64,000 nt of DNA. Source: Sphagnum compactum (Eukaryota; Bryophyta; Sphagnopsida; Sphagnales). The position numbers and the translations under genes are program-made. Positions 37,176 through 47,480 of the stretch are shown piece by piece. Every line of letters starts with the position of its first letter. Within the stretch, counting starts at the first letter, position 1. The stretch covers positions 14,321,579-14,385,578 of the forward strand of contig OZ234500.1 in assembly GCA_965153455.1 (NCBI GenBank). Reading direction: 5' to 3'. The notes beneath the pieces were generated by a model. The model saw only the letters and a list, made by a program, of their open reading frames with translations. It was not told where the DNA came from and searched no databases.

Positions 37176-37336
37176 CACTACGCCAAAAATGCCATTTTAT
37201 GACTAGTCCTATATGACTGCAAGTGGATAAATGACTAAAAATGGCATAAATGACGAGTCCAAATCAACTACAAATGGCATAAGCGACTAGTATAGTTAAT
37301 AAGGACCAATCATAAAATGGCATTTTTTGGCGTATG
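37176..37336. mobile_element. CACTA-type miniature transposon with TTG target duplication
   Basis: The 161-bp element begins cactacgccaaaaatgccat and ends with the inverted form atggcattttttggcgtatg. The terminal inverted repeats are about 34 bp, extending to tgactagtcc / ggaccaatca. CACTACGCCA... is a typical terminus of plant CACTA (EnSpm) elements. The 3 bp on each side are identical (ttg at 37,173-37,175 and at 37,337-37,339), the target duplication length known for this superfamily. Subterminal copies of atgac(t/g)agtcc and atggcataa lie inside. The right terminus has lost one base (tatg for tagtg). No transposase is encoded. Confidence 0.85.
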
Positions 37337-37674
37337 TTGGTGAAATTTTTTACTTTTAACTATTCACAACCATTTTTTACAAAGAATAATATCATTGTTG
37401 GGGGGTTTTCATTGGGACCCCCAGTTTTCAAATTAGTTTTCATTAGGAAATCCAACTAGTATCACCAAAGGTGATAATTAGTTTGGGAATTGGACCAGCA
37501 GTTTCCATCTAAATGAAAACTGATTTTTTTTTTTTAAATTTTGAAAATTAGGTTGGTTCCATGAAAGAACTAAAACTTGGTTTTCAAGTTAGTAGTTAGA
37601 TTAAGTTAGTTTAAGGTTTAAATTAGTAGTTAAATTATGCTGATTGGTAGGTGGGAACCCTTAGTGGTGCCCAC

Positions 37675-37684
37675 TATATAAAAA
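37675..37684 (+). promoter_or_regulatory. TATA box upstream of a TTG-rich repeat tract
   Basis: tatataaaaa sits in ccactatataaaaacccctttaggg, a good plant TATA context, about 30-50 bp before the start of the gttgttgt-rich array at 37,727. The upstream 280 bp from a tgttgggggg word at 37,394 could be the U3 part of an LTR, but a partner LTR and primer site are not visible. Confidence 0.4.
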
Positions 37685-37726
37685 CCCCTTTAGGGTTAAC
37701 CATTCTTAATCACAATTAATTCCTTT

Positions 37727-38490
37727 GTGTTGTTGTTTTACGTTGCTCCTTGTACTACTCCTTTGCATTGCTCTTTGTGTTGTTCTTTTGCATTGTTAGT
37801 TTTATTAGTTTGTCATCAAGTGCTGTTGATTTGTTGCATTGCTAATGCTGCTAGTTCGTCGTGCTACTGGTATTATTGGGTCATCCTATTATGTTGTTGT
37901 TTCATCACGTTGTTGGTGCTACTTGTTTATCGCATTATGTTATTGGTTCATTGTGTTATTGGTGCTTTTGGTTCATCACATTATTGGCCATGGTGCTATT
38001 GGTTTGTTGTGTTATGTTGTTGTTTCGTCGCATTGTTGGTGTAATTTTGTTTTTCATGTTGTTAATGTTATCATTGGTTTGTGACGTTGTTAGTGCTATT
38101 ATTGGTTTGTTGCATTGTTGGTCTTACAATTAGTTCATCATCTTGTTGGTGTTACTAGTTTGTCACATTACTGGTGCAGCTGGTTTGTCACATTAGTAGT
38201 GTTGCCAATTTGTTGTGTTGTTTTTAAATACCTCATGATTAAACCCTATGTGTCATTATTATTGTTTTTTCGTGTTGCCGATTGGTATTCCCGTTGCATG
38301 TGTTTTGGTGAAGTATTACCTTTAACACCATCACCTTGTGTTTTGATGGTTTGTCACATTATTATACACCTTTCATTATTAGTTACCCACCATCCCATTT
38401 AGCTATCGTTGGTCCTATTGTTGGTTCATTACATTGTTGGTGCTAATGTTGGTTTGTTGTGTTGCTTGTGCCATGGTGAAGTACTACCCT
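37727..38490. repeat. Degenerate gttgttggtgctatt(a)ggtt minisatellite
   Basis: Words such as cattgttggtgctattggtt, ttgtgttgttgttt and catcacattattgg recur with irregular spacing over about 760 bp. All three forward frames stay open for 80-105 codons and give Cys/Val/Leu-rich text, which is a by-product of the TTG bias and not a membrane protein. Confidence 0.65.
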
Positions 38491-38494
38491 TTCC

Positions 38495-39708
38495 CATTGT
38501 TTTGTATAGGTCATTCTTTTTTTAAAAAGAAAAGAAAAAAAGGTCATTTTTTCCATATATTTATTTTTTAGTTATAATTTTTTTTCATTTTTTCATTTTT
38601 TTCATTTTTTCCTTTATATATTTTCATTTTTTTAAATTTTGTTTTCCAAAGATTGTTAATTTTTGGGTTGTTTAATACTAACTTTGTTGATTTTTTGTAG
38701 GAATTCTTAAAGGAGTTTAACATTAACATTTGCAATGTTTGCCAAAAAAGTTGAGGAAAAATTTGAATAATTTGTAACTCTTCTTGTAAATGTTTGCATT
38801 TTAGATTGCAGGGCAAGTTTTGGTGTTTTGGTTTATCATACATTTATTTGGGTTTTTTTTTCCACCCTTAGAATTGCATTTTGTTGTAAAAATTGAAAAT
38901 GGCCTAGTCTTTTGAAAATGAAATTTTAATAAGTGAAAATACATGTGAAGTGTTCATGAATGATGTAGTGGAAGAAAAATGTGAAATAAACCTTAGTCTT
39001 CAAACCAAAAGTAACCAAAACCTAGAAAATGAAAACAAATAGTGAAAGAAAATATAAGAAAATTGCATGTTCACTAAATAATTTAGAAGTTGTCATGAGC
39101 ATGAAAATTACAAAAACAAATGACAAAAGGAGTCTAAATCCAAAACATGAAACAAATGAACTAAGACAAAACCACAAATGTTAAAGTTAAGAAACGAAAT
39201 GTGCAAGACATTTCATTATAATTAAGATATTTTTATTATAATGAAATAAAAAAATGCAAACACAAAAATAATAAAATGTAAGGTTATGGTGCAAGATCAT
39301 ACTTCAAATTGGTGTTGAACATACTAGAAAGGTAATTGGGGGTCTTACCTCTATTTATACTTGTTTGAGGGCTTAATTCAAAGAAGTTTCCATGAAGATT
39401 TCCATGTGTCCACTAATTAAGCTTCCATGGAGCTTCTTCAAAGGCTTTTTAATTATGAGTAAACTAGAGTAAACTAAAATTTAATTAATAGTGAACTAAA
39501 AGTTAATTGTGAGTCAACTAAAAGTTAACTAAAAGTGAAAAAAAGGTTAATTATGAATCATGGATGAATATCCATATGAATGAAATACATTTGTCATGTG
39601 AAAGTGGTGTCCATGACAAAAGTCACATGGTAGAAATTCTTTATGTTGGGTTTTTTGTGTGTGAATAGTAGCAAGGATGTTGATGTGAAATGTTCATTAA
39701 CCATGAAT
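38495..39708. other. Intergenic; T-rich tract and lead-in to the hAT relic
   Basis: From 38,520 to 38,640 the DNA is almost pure A/T runs. No coding signal until the BED zinc finger of the hAT relic. The transposon's left terminus should lie here or just left, but I could not identify it. Confidence 0.45.
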
Positions 39709-42400
39709 TGTATTCTTTGTTACAAAAGTCTAGTTTTGTTTAGTAAACCCAAGCAAGGAAAGGTCTAATCATGTACAATACAACAAATGGAATAACAACA
39801 TTGAAAAAACATGTGAATGTGGGTCCAAGCATGGTAAAATATGCCGAAAAAGTAGTCTTAAAAACATTTAATTTCAAAAACAGTCTATTTTCAACACTAA
39901 CATTAAAAAAATATTAAAAACCTATTTAAATTGCATTTTGAAATCATAGAACACTTCATTGAGTTTATTATAAATTTTACATAAAGTTTGAGGAATCTTT
40001 ATATAAGAAAAATGGACAAAAAATATGTTTTAATTTGTTGGTTTTTCAAATTTTCCAAAATACTTTTACATTAAAACTTTGGTATATTATTACTAGATAA
40101 TGAAAAGTTGAAACCATATCCATGCATAATAGGTCTTCATCAACTTGGAAATATAATAATTCTAATTTATGTTGTACTTTCACGTATTTGTAACTTGATT
40201 TTGTAGAATTGTGACATGTACTTTTTGTACTTGCATTTTTAAAAAAAGTACTTAAATGCATATTAAAACATTTTTTCTTAATATTATGCAATGAAATCAA
40301 AGAACTTATAATTGTTGATCATTGAGTTAGATAATATTCATGAATTCAATACATTAAAGTATACTTTATGGATATTTTCCAAAAAAATAGCAAGTGTTTC
40401 CAGTTGGCATACTTCACCATGTTTATGCCCATGTAGACCATTATATTTTTGCAAAAATGTTTGAAGAGGAAGTAAATAATAGTTTATTGAAAGGAAAATT
40501 GGATACACAACTTGTAAAAAAATGATAAAATCCATTTAGTAGTGCAATTTTCAAGTTTTTTGTTGCCAAAAATCTTTTCTAAAAGGATCATATACAAAAG
40601 AAATTAATTTTTGAGGATATGGGTTTGTTAATTATAAAAAATTATTTATCCATGCAATTTTGTGAAAATTCTATGGATGAAGTGCCTATGTTTGCATTTG
40701 TATTGAAGATTTGTGTTTCTCTTTAAAAAACAATTTTCACAAGAGATGTTCCTTGAATTGGTGGGAAAATAAAATAGTTGTACATTTTACTAGCTTTGGT
40801 AAAATGTAATTATGCAACATCAAGCTTTTATCTTTGGATGTTAAAAGGAATGCATGCCATATTTATCCTTGTAAGTTAACTTTTTGGGAATAATTGGCAA
40901 CCAAAACATGTTATACTTCATTTTTTTTTTGTAGATACTTTTGGGAAGACTTTGGCCAAAAACTTATTAAGTTACTATAAAATATAACTTGAATTTTTTT
41001 CATTACTTATGTGAAAGATGAGGGGTCTAATTTGAACATAATCATTATTATTACATTAAAAGTAGTTGTGAGTTGTGACATTTTAAGTTTGGAAAAAAAA
41101 ATTAAGGCATTTGTTTTGGGCATGCATTTTCCAACGCCTATTAATATGTTACAATAGATGAAAAAGTTTGTAAAGACTAGACATATGTTTCTATTAAAAT
41201 TGCACAAGGAGATTTGTAGAAGCATATAACTTGGCTAAAAAAATATGGGAAAGGTCAGCAAAAGTGAAAAAAGGCATGTGTTGAATTTGGTTTGGCCCCA
41301 AGGAAGTTGGATACACTAGTGAGACAAGGTAATTCAATAAATGATGTATTATTGCAATGATAAATAGATATGTTGTAGTTTCAATAATTAGTTTCAATTA
41401 GTCATAGGTTTTAACAAATTGTTTTATCTTTTGCAAATTTGTGAGCAAAATTATCTTTTTCCAAGATGCATTGCAATTTCAAGAAATAAACATTCTTTGT
41501 TATAGTAGGCAGACTATCGGTAGGACGACTACATGAATGTTTCTTCCTTTGACATGACAAATCTTTCAAATCATTCTTGATGTTTTTTCCCTTGTTGTGT
41601 TTGTTGTGGATTTAATCAATCTATAGGTCATTGGTTAGATTAAATGATGTTTTAAATTATGCCATTTTCATTTGTTTAGAACTGAAAGAAAAATATGGAA
41701 TTTTAGGTTCTTTTGATAATTTTATGGGAAAGGAGTTCATTGATGTTCTTGAGTTAGGTTTTTGGTTTTTAACATTACAAAATTGGTTTGTGGTGTTTAG
41801 ATTTCTTTTTTGGGAGAAAGTTTGAAAAAAAAAGTTCATAACATGTTATCTTTGATGTTGACACCTAAGTTCAAAAACTTACTTTTAATGTGCTCATTTA
41901 TTGCACTTGAACAAGGCAAGGCCATTGTTGAAGAATATGATTAAAAAATCTTGTATCCCATGTTGTTAAAATGTTACTATCATTTGCACCCCTTGTTTAA
42001 AAATATCACTATTGATTAAGATATTGATGAAGATTGTAGTTTGAACATTTTTAAAATGACATCAAGAACAAATGAACCAAGAAAAAACTTGTTGGCATGG
42101 AACTTTTTATTTTTAGAAGGTTTCAAGTTGATGCGAAAATACCAAATGTCTTGTTCAATGGTGGGAAAAACATGAAGTTATGTTTCTTATAGTTGGATTC
42201 CTTACCCATAAAATTTTAAGAATTGTTGGTTGACAAATTGAAACTGCAAGGATTTTGTCTTGGATGAGAATATTTATTAATCTTAAGAAATGTCATCTGT
42301 AATAAGATAATCTAAATAAATTGATTTTTATGAACAAAAATTGGCCCAATAACCTTAGGATTGGTTGTAAACATTTTAAAAAATTTAGTGGAGTTAATTG
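39709..42400 (+). pseudogene. Decayed hAT-superfamily transposase (BED zinc finger, DDE core, hAT dimerisation region)
   Basis: Reading across frameshifts gives a nearly full-length plant hAT transposase, the enzyme that cuts and pastes hAT elements. In order: a BED-type zinc finger with CILC at 39,709-39,720 and, after a -1 shift, GLIMYNTTNG...TLKKHV (39,762-39,830); ENS and LLIIKN near 40,615-40,700, where a substrate-handling helix is expected; SSFYLWMLKG at 40,823-40,852; VKDEGSNLN at 41,011-41,037; YVSIKIAQGD near 41,190; LCYSRQ near 41,494; and CLVQWWEKHE (42,147-42,176), running in frame into GFLTHKILRIVG, a stop, then QIETARIL. The last part is the hAT C-terminal dimerisation motif. 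Several stops and shifts separate these blocks. The first catalytic Asp, expected before LW, is Tyr (TAT at 40,829), while the KDEG Asp remains. It is surely inactive. Terminal inverted repeats and an 8-bp target duplication were not found. Confidence 0.85.
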
Positions 42401-42404
42401 AGGC

Positions 42405-43988
42405 TGATGTAGAGTTAGAAGAATTTGAAGGAACTTTTAAAAAGGATGAGATTTTGAAAATATGGTCTATTATAAGAAAAAATTGTGTGATTAATTTTTT
42501 TTAATAAAAATACTTTGATCAGTTATCATAAGTCTTAAATATTTTTTAAAGAACTGGGTTGATTCTTTCAAGAGTTGGGAAGAAGCAGAACTAACAGTTC
42601 TCATAAAGAAGAAGAGAACCACTCAACACTGGCTAATACCCTACTACCCTAAGAGTGTGGGCACTGGGTTTTGATATTAACTGAACTCTGAGTTAAATCA
42701 ATATCTGATTGTAAATGGAACTGATGGTTATGTAAAATTAACTTAGCCTACACCACATTGCTTCAAACAAGCCAATCACAACAAAACTTGCAATGTAAGG
42801 CAATGGCTATTTGTTCTTCTTCTCATCTTGACCATCGCAGTAGCAATTACATCCAATAATCAACACCATCAAAGTGAATCTTCAAACAATTAAGCAAATT
42901 AGCTCAAACTAAGCATCCATTGAGTATCATAACCTATGTAAACCATAAACCTGAGGGACAAAGACCCACAACATGCAACAGAGGGAAGGAAGCTGGCACC
43001 CCAACAAGCCTCATAAATCATGACACTGAAAACTAAGGGTCTCTTTCCATTAGGTTGCAGTGATCACAATTACTCACAGGATGCTGTGTTAAATAACAAC
43101 TTGATGAAAAGCCACTGCAATGGAGCTTTGTTTCTTGTTGTACGGACAAGCACTTTTCCATCTGCGAGATCCAACTGAGCTGGAAACTGAGGTGATTAAT
43201 GTTAGAAATGTTGCAAATATTTCATATGTTGAGAACTCTAGAGAGAATTTAAAAGGAACAAATGTTCTCATTTTTAAAAGATTGAGAGATATGAACACCA
43301 TGTAGCAAGAAGGTTGTGTCACACAACTTTGCGTTTGGTCAATGCTTGACTTGTAGAGCTCTGGAATGATCGTCATCACATCCAGTTGGAACTGATATAG
43401 TGAAGAAGTACGGAATCTGTGCAAAATCTGTGATCAGAGTGGCCTCATGGAAAGAGAACCTCATTCACTCTCTTCAACAAATGACACAATAAGGTGCTAA
43501 CCAGGAACCTGCCTAGTTGGAAGCTCGAAGTAGAATATACCAAAGTAAAGTATGCAAGTAAAGTACGGCGAGATCAGATCAATTCAGATAAGAAATCATT
43601 AGGTTGGAATCCACGTCCATAAAATGAGCTCAAACTAAATACAGCACTGCCCCTTTCGAATATAATAACCTTGTAACCAACAATCAGGATTGAGTTGGGT
43701 TTAAATAAGGTAAGGTGAAATTGAGATCCGACAGGATTCAACACTTTTCAAAGAGGGTAGTAAAGAAAGTAAAAAATTAAAAAATTAATATTTTTAAAAA
43801 AGTAAAAAGTAAAATAAAATAAACATATAGAAAATTTAGGTGGCCCATCACAATGGTTGTTGGCCCATGTGGTGAAGTTCATTGATTTCTCACTCTATCC
43901 AGTTTGACGTATTTATGGGTGAAAAGTAACAACTTAACTTGCCCACTAGTTTGGATTTGGTAGAAATTGGTAGAGGCCCACACACAGA
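42405..43988. other. Intergenic, more complex sequence but no gene named
   Basis: Between about 42,560 and 43,760 the base composition is more even than elsewhere. The overlapping frames at 43,089-43,424 (minus, 111 codons) and 43,120-43,305 (plus) have no recognisable domain. It may be an old gene or UTR fragment; I cannot support a product. Confidence 0.35.
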
Positions 43989-44145
43989 CACTACAATCAA
44001 AGGTGGCCCCTGCATGCCAAGTGATTTCACTGGATTTTGAGTGAATTCACTAGTAGTTGTAGTGAACGGGACCAGTGAAGAAGCAGTGAATTCACTGGTC
44101 TAGTGAACAGGGACTAGTGAACTGCACCCACATTTTGTAGTAGTG
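43989..44145. mobile_element. CACTA-like miniature element, single-unit relative of 30.2 kb
   Basis: Begins cactacaatcaaaggtggcc and ends gggtgcacc-type text inverted as cccacattttgtagtagtg. The interior matches one 104-bp unit of the 30.2-kb element: gccaagtgatttcactNgat, agtgaattcact twice, and gaacNggaccagtgaa. Flanking 3-mers are aga and agg, so a degenerate target duplication is possible but not claimed. Confidence 0.7.
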
Positions 44146-44164
44146 AGGGTGTGGGTGGACCGAG

Positions 44165-44285
44165 TTCACTTCTATGGTTTAATATAAATGGGTATAGTAC
44201 AGGCTCACAAGGACTCGGGTTTGACTCTTGTGGCCCTCTGAGAGATGGATGGATAATTTTTTTAATAAAAAAAATTTAAATTGCT
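44165..44285 (+). mobile_element. tRNA-derived SINE-like head
   Basis: An A-box match tggtttaatat (44,175-44,185) and a B-box match ggtttgactct (44,218-44,228) lie 43 bases apart, the spacing of a real tRNA. A T/A-rich tail (taatttttttaataaaaaaa) follows by 44,275. It sits only 20-30 bp downstream of the CACTA-like element. It may be a SINE or a worn tRNA gene copy; folding was not computed. Confidence 0.45.
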
Positions 44286-44384
44286 GAAAGTTATGCTCTC
44301 TTGTCTGGTCCCAGTGGGATTTGCCAACCAAGCCCTGCTCGATAAAGGGAACACAACATTTTGGTCGCTCGTCAGAGGAAACGA

Positions 44385-44640
44385 AATGGTCCACTGTGAA
44401 CCAGCACACAGCAGCACGGCCATGCACGCAGACATCCTGGATGGATGGTGTGTGGACAGGAAACAGGTCGTCAAACTTTTTCATTCTACTCACGTCCCAT
44501 ATCTAACCACAGTGGTTAGCTATGTACTAAGACTCCACATGCATCTACCTACTTATTAATAACTATCAAGTGTCTGCTTACTTACTTATAACCTGCATGG
44601 TAACCATTTTCCTTTCCCTCAATTCTTACCTATGATACTA
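44385..44640 (+). repeat. Dispersed repeat family C, plus-strand copy
   Basis: Starts at ccactgtgaaccagcacaca, includes ggatggatggtgtgtg and ggacaggaaac, then the hairpin ctaaccac-agtggttag (44,513-44,529), atgtactaa, and ctacctactt/cttacttataacctg words. It matches 47,276-47,480 and the minus strand near 7.7 kb. Confidence 0.7.
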
Positions 44641-44654
44641 ATTACCAACTTACT

Positions 44655-44872
44655 TAAGGTGCATTCACACTAGATGTTAAGTCAGTGTTCAATAAAAGTC
44701 GAGGTGGCATCCCTAGGTGGCATGCAATGTTAAATAGGTGATAACTTAATGTTAAGTGAATGTTAGCTTCACATAAAATTTTCATCGTAAGTAAGTTTAA
44801 GTCCTAAATGACTAGCATGATGTTCAGGGACTCAACACTAAAGTCCCTAACACCAAGTGTAAATGCACCTTA
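44655..44872. mobile_element. Terminal-inverted-repeat miniature element, about 218 bp
   Basis: The left end taaggtgcattcacactaga is matched in reverse complement by the right end ccaagtgtaaatgcacctta, with 4 or so mismatches over 26 bp. The interior is non-coding. Flanks do not show a clear duplication, so the superfamily is open. Confidence 0.7.
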
Positions 44873-45090
44873 TTCAATGTTTTGTTAACAAATTATTTGC
44901 CGAATACTTTAGTTCAACAAACACATGAAAATTATGTACTTTTGAGCTACAAGCCACAACTCTCAAGTTTCAATGTCCCCTAACACAAAGCACTAAGTGG
45001 TTCCTTCATGGACAACTTGGTTCATTTTGTCTCTTGACATCACACAAGTATTGCTCAAAAATAATAAATCTTTTATTCTAAGTAACAGTG

Positions 45091-45389
45091 ACTTTAGACA
45101 AGGGTCCAAGGTCCAGGGACCAATGAATTCAAGCAATCTTATTGGTCAAAAGCTTTAAATTGGTCCCAAGGCCTTTAGATGAAGGTCCAAGACCAAAAAG
45201 TGGCAAATGGAGGCTAAACCTACATGGCACCTGTTTTGGAGGGAAAATCAATTGGTTTGGACCAAAAAACAGTGCTAAAAGGAGAGCTCCTGATTTAGGT
45301 AGGGACCATGGTACAGTCCAACTCAAGGATTCAATTTGCTTCAAATCAGTCCAAATTGGCTCCTAGCAAATTGGACCCTCGTCTAAAGT
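45091..45389. mobile_element. Terminal-inverted-repeat miniature element, about 299 bp
   Basis: actttagacaagggtccaa (45,091-45,109) is matched inverted by ttggaccctcgtctaaagt (45,371-45,389), 18 of 19 bases. Within the element ggtccaagNcc recurs near 45,108 and 45,187. Both flanks contain ctaagt, but at different distances from the ends, so no target duplication is claimed. The two opposite 70-codon frames inside are by-products. Confidence 0.75.
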
Positions 45390-46348
45390 GGGCCTAAGTC
45401 AGCTAGCAACACTCTAGGAGTCAGTGGACTGGGCCAACCCGTTGCAAAATAATGAGCTGCAAATTATAATTTGGATGAAGTTTAAGTCAATGGTTTTTTT
45501 TTTTCCTGATTTTGTAAAACAAAGCCACTAACTACCACCTGGAAGAAAATGTAGCCAAATTTGACAATAAAATCAAATATAATTTATTTTCAAAACCAGA
45601 ATCTTCCAGAATCTTCTAATTTTTTGACAACTGGAACCTATTGTGAAAATACAGTGATTGGATTTTGATCTTACAATATATTGATTTTTTTTTTTTTGTG
45701 ATTTTATTTTCATTTGAATATCAATGGAAATCATATTTTTCAGCTTGACAAAAGAAAAAAGTCACCCAAAAAAAATCTGATTATGGCTCAAATAATGTGA
45801 AATTGAATTTTGATCTCTAGATATGCATAAGATATGATGCTATCCAAAAGGATCAATTTATGAATATAGTTGGCTTTGAGTGGCCAGTGACAATGATTTA
45901 CCCCCAAAGTGGTAGCCTTTAATTGGCCAGTCACAATGATTGACCCATGTGATGGCATTTAACTAATCCTCACATTAACGTTTATTTAGTATTTCATTTT
46001 CATTTAAGTGTTGACAGGAAGAAATAACTTAGAGACAGTATTTTGGAAATAGATCACTAGGCATTCATAAAGGCTCACATATTACAGAGTGTGAGTGAAT
46101 CTACGCAACTCAACAAACATATGGCAGAACATGTTTTTGTATTCATTGGCAACGGATTATCACTCTTGCAAATTTACAGTAGGTGCTTCACCCATACATT
46201 TGTTGATGACGTGCAACTAATGCCTGACTTGGATATGGAGGAGATCATACATCGAGAATGACACACTCTGAGCGATGGAATTCAGTGTGTACGTATGTGG
46301 GTAACGATTGGTAACACAGATCGAGAAATGATAATAATTCGGTATCAA
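45390..46348. other. Intergenic with a 50-bp duplication
   Basis: gagtggccagtgacaatgatt (45,878) and aattggccagtcacaatgatt (45,931) begin two adjacent units. A 46-codon frame at 46,122-46,262 is noted among rejected items. No gene is supported. Confidence 0.45.
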
Positions 46349-46840
46349 CATAGGCTGTCACACGACAGTAGTTGCAGAACATCAGAGGTTACGTCGATAT
46401 TAGTTGCAGAACATCAGAGGCTACACAACATTAGTTGTAGAACATCAGAGGTTATGTCGACATTCGTTGCAGAACATCAGAGGCTACAAAACATTAGTTG
46501 CAGAACATCAGAGGCTACAAAACATCAGAGGCTACAAAACATTAGTTGCAGAACATCAGAAGTCACACGACATTAGTTGCAGAACATCAGAGGCTACGTG
46601 ACATTGTTGCAGAACATCAGAGGCTACACAACATTGGTTGCAGAACATCAGAAGTCACACAACATTAGTTGCAGAACATCAGAGGTTACACGACATTAGT
46701 TGCAGAACATCAGAGGCATTAGTTGCAGAACATCAGAGGCTACACAGCATTGGTTGCAGAACATCAGAAGTCACACAACATTAGTTGCAGAACATCAGAG
46801 GCTACATGACATTGGTTGCAGAACATCAGAGGTGACACAC
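46349..46840. repeat. 31-bp satellite array, about 16 units, with higher-order order
   Basis: Units read gttgcagaacatcagaggct followed by acacaacatta or a variant. The constant half (gttgcagaacatcagagg/aagt) is nearly invariant; the second half comes in types (ctacacaacatt, ttacgtcgatatt, agtcacacaacatt, ctacatgacatt). The series ctacacaacattg, agtcacacaacatta occurs twice (from about 46,620 and 46,740), which suggests block duplication. Two units are truncated (46,497-46,540 and 46,700-46,722). 31 is not a multiple of three, so the apparent Cys/Arg-rich frames shift from unit to unit and are not a protein. Confidence 0.9.
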
Positions 46841-47247
46841 TCTCTACTCTTTAGGCTACATAGAAGCCATGCCAATTTTTAAAATTTTTTTTGGCCTGCA
46901 ATTGCACCAAGTCCCACTCTTCTCTGTCTTAAAGAGAATTTATACATGCGTGTGTAGTTACTACTAACGGCTTTGACAGATGAAAACTTCCTTTCCAGTA
47001 GGTAACGTCAGTTAATCATGGCCTCGATGGATGGATATGGTGGAATCCAATGACTGCACAGAATCTGGACCAGAAACCTAAGTTGAGTCGGGTGCCCCGG
47101 GTGCTCCAGTCCTCCTCCTCAAGTGCGGAGAATTCGAGCATAAAATAGTGAACACCGGCGGAAATCACAACCGAAATTCATATATACATATGTGAGGGTT
47201 CGGTCTTTCACTAGAACACAAATAATCGCCACCTGCCCCTAACCCCA

Positions 47248-47267
47248 CCCCCCCCCCCCCCCCCCCC
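47248..47267. repeat. C homopolymer
   Basis: About 20 C in a row, immediately upstream of a family-C copy. Confidence 0.9.
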
Positions 47268-47275
47268 GGCCTTTG

Positions 47276-47480
47276 TGAACCAGCACTCATCACTGACCAG
47301 GGCACCGGCAGCAGGATGGATGATGTGTGAACGGGAAATACTTTTTCATTGTTTTATTGTCCAATAGCTAACCACGGTGGTTAGCCATGTACTAACCCTG
47401 CACAATATGTGCCTACCTACTAACCCAGTAGCCACCAAGGGCCTTCCTTCCTTATTTGCCTACCTACATAGGAACCTACT
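47276..47480 (+). repeat. Dispersed repeat family C, plus-strand copy
   Basis: gtgaaccagcactcatcact, ggatggatgatgtgtgaac, then the hairpin gctaaccac-g-gtggttagc (47,367-47,385), catgtactaa and gcctacctacta. This has the cleanest stem of the family: nine paired bases on each side of one unpaired G. Confidence 0.7.

Noticed and set aside
37727-38402. Series of 80-105-codon hydrophobic frames suggesting a membrane protein
   Set aside because: All three forward frames are open because of TTG/GTT repeats; no start context or domain.
46122-46262. 46-codon frame containing THTFVDDVQLM, recalling a reverse transcriptase FVDD box
   Set aside because: Too short, with no neighbouring reverse transcriptase motifs before or after in any frame.
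46295-46882. Cys/Arg-rich repeat protein (SCRTSE...VAEHQR)
   Set aside because: Produced by the 31-bp satellite, whose units shift frame each time; three overlapping frames give equivalent text.
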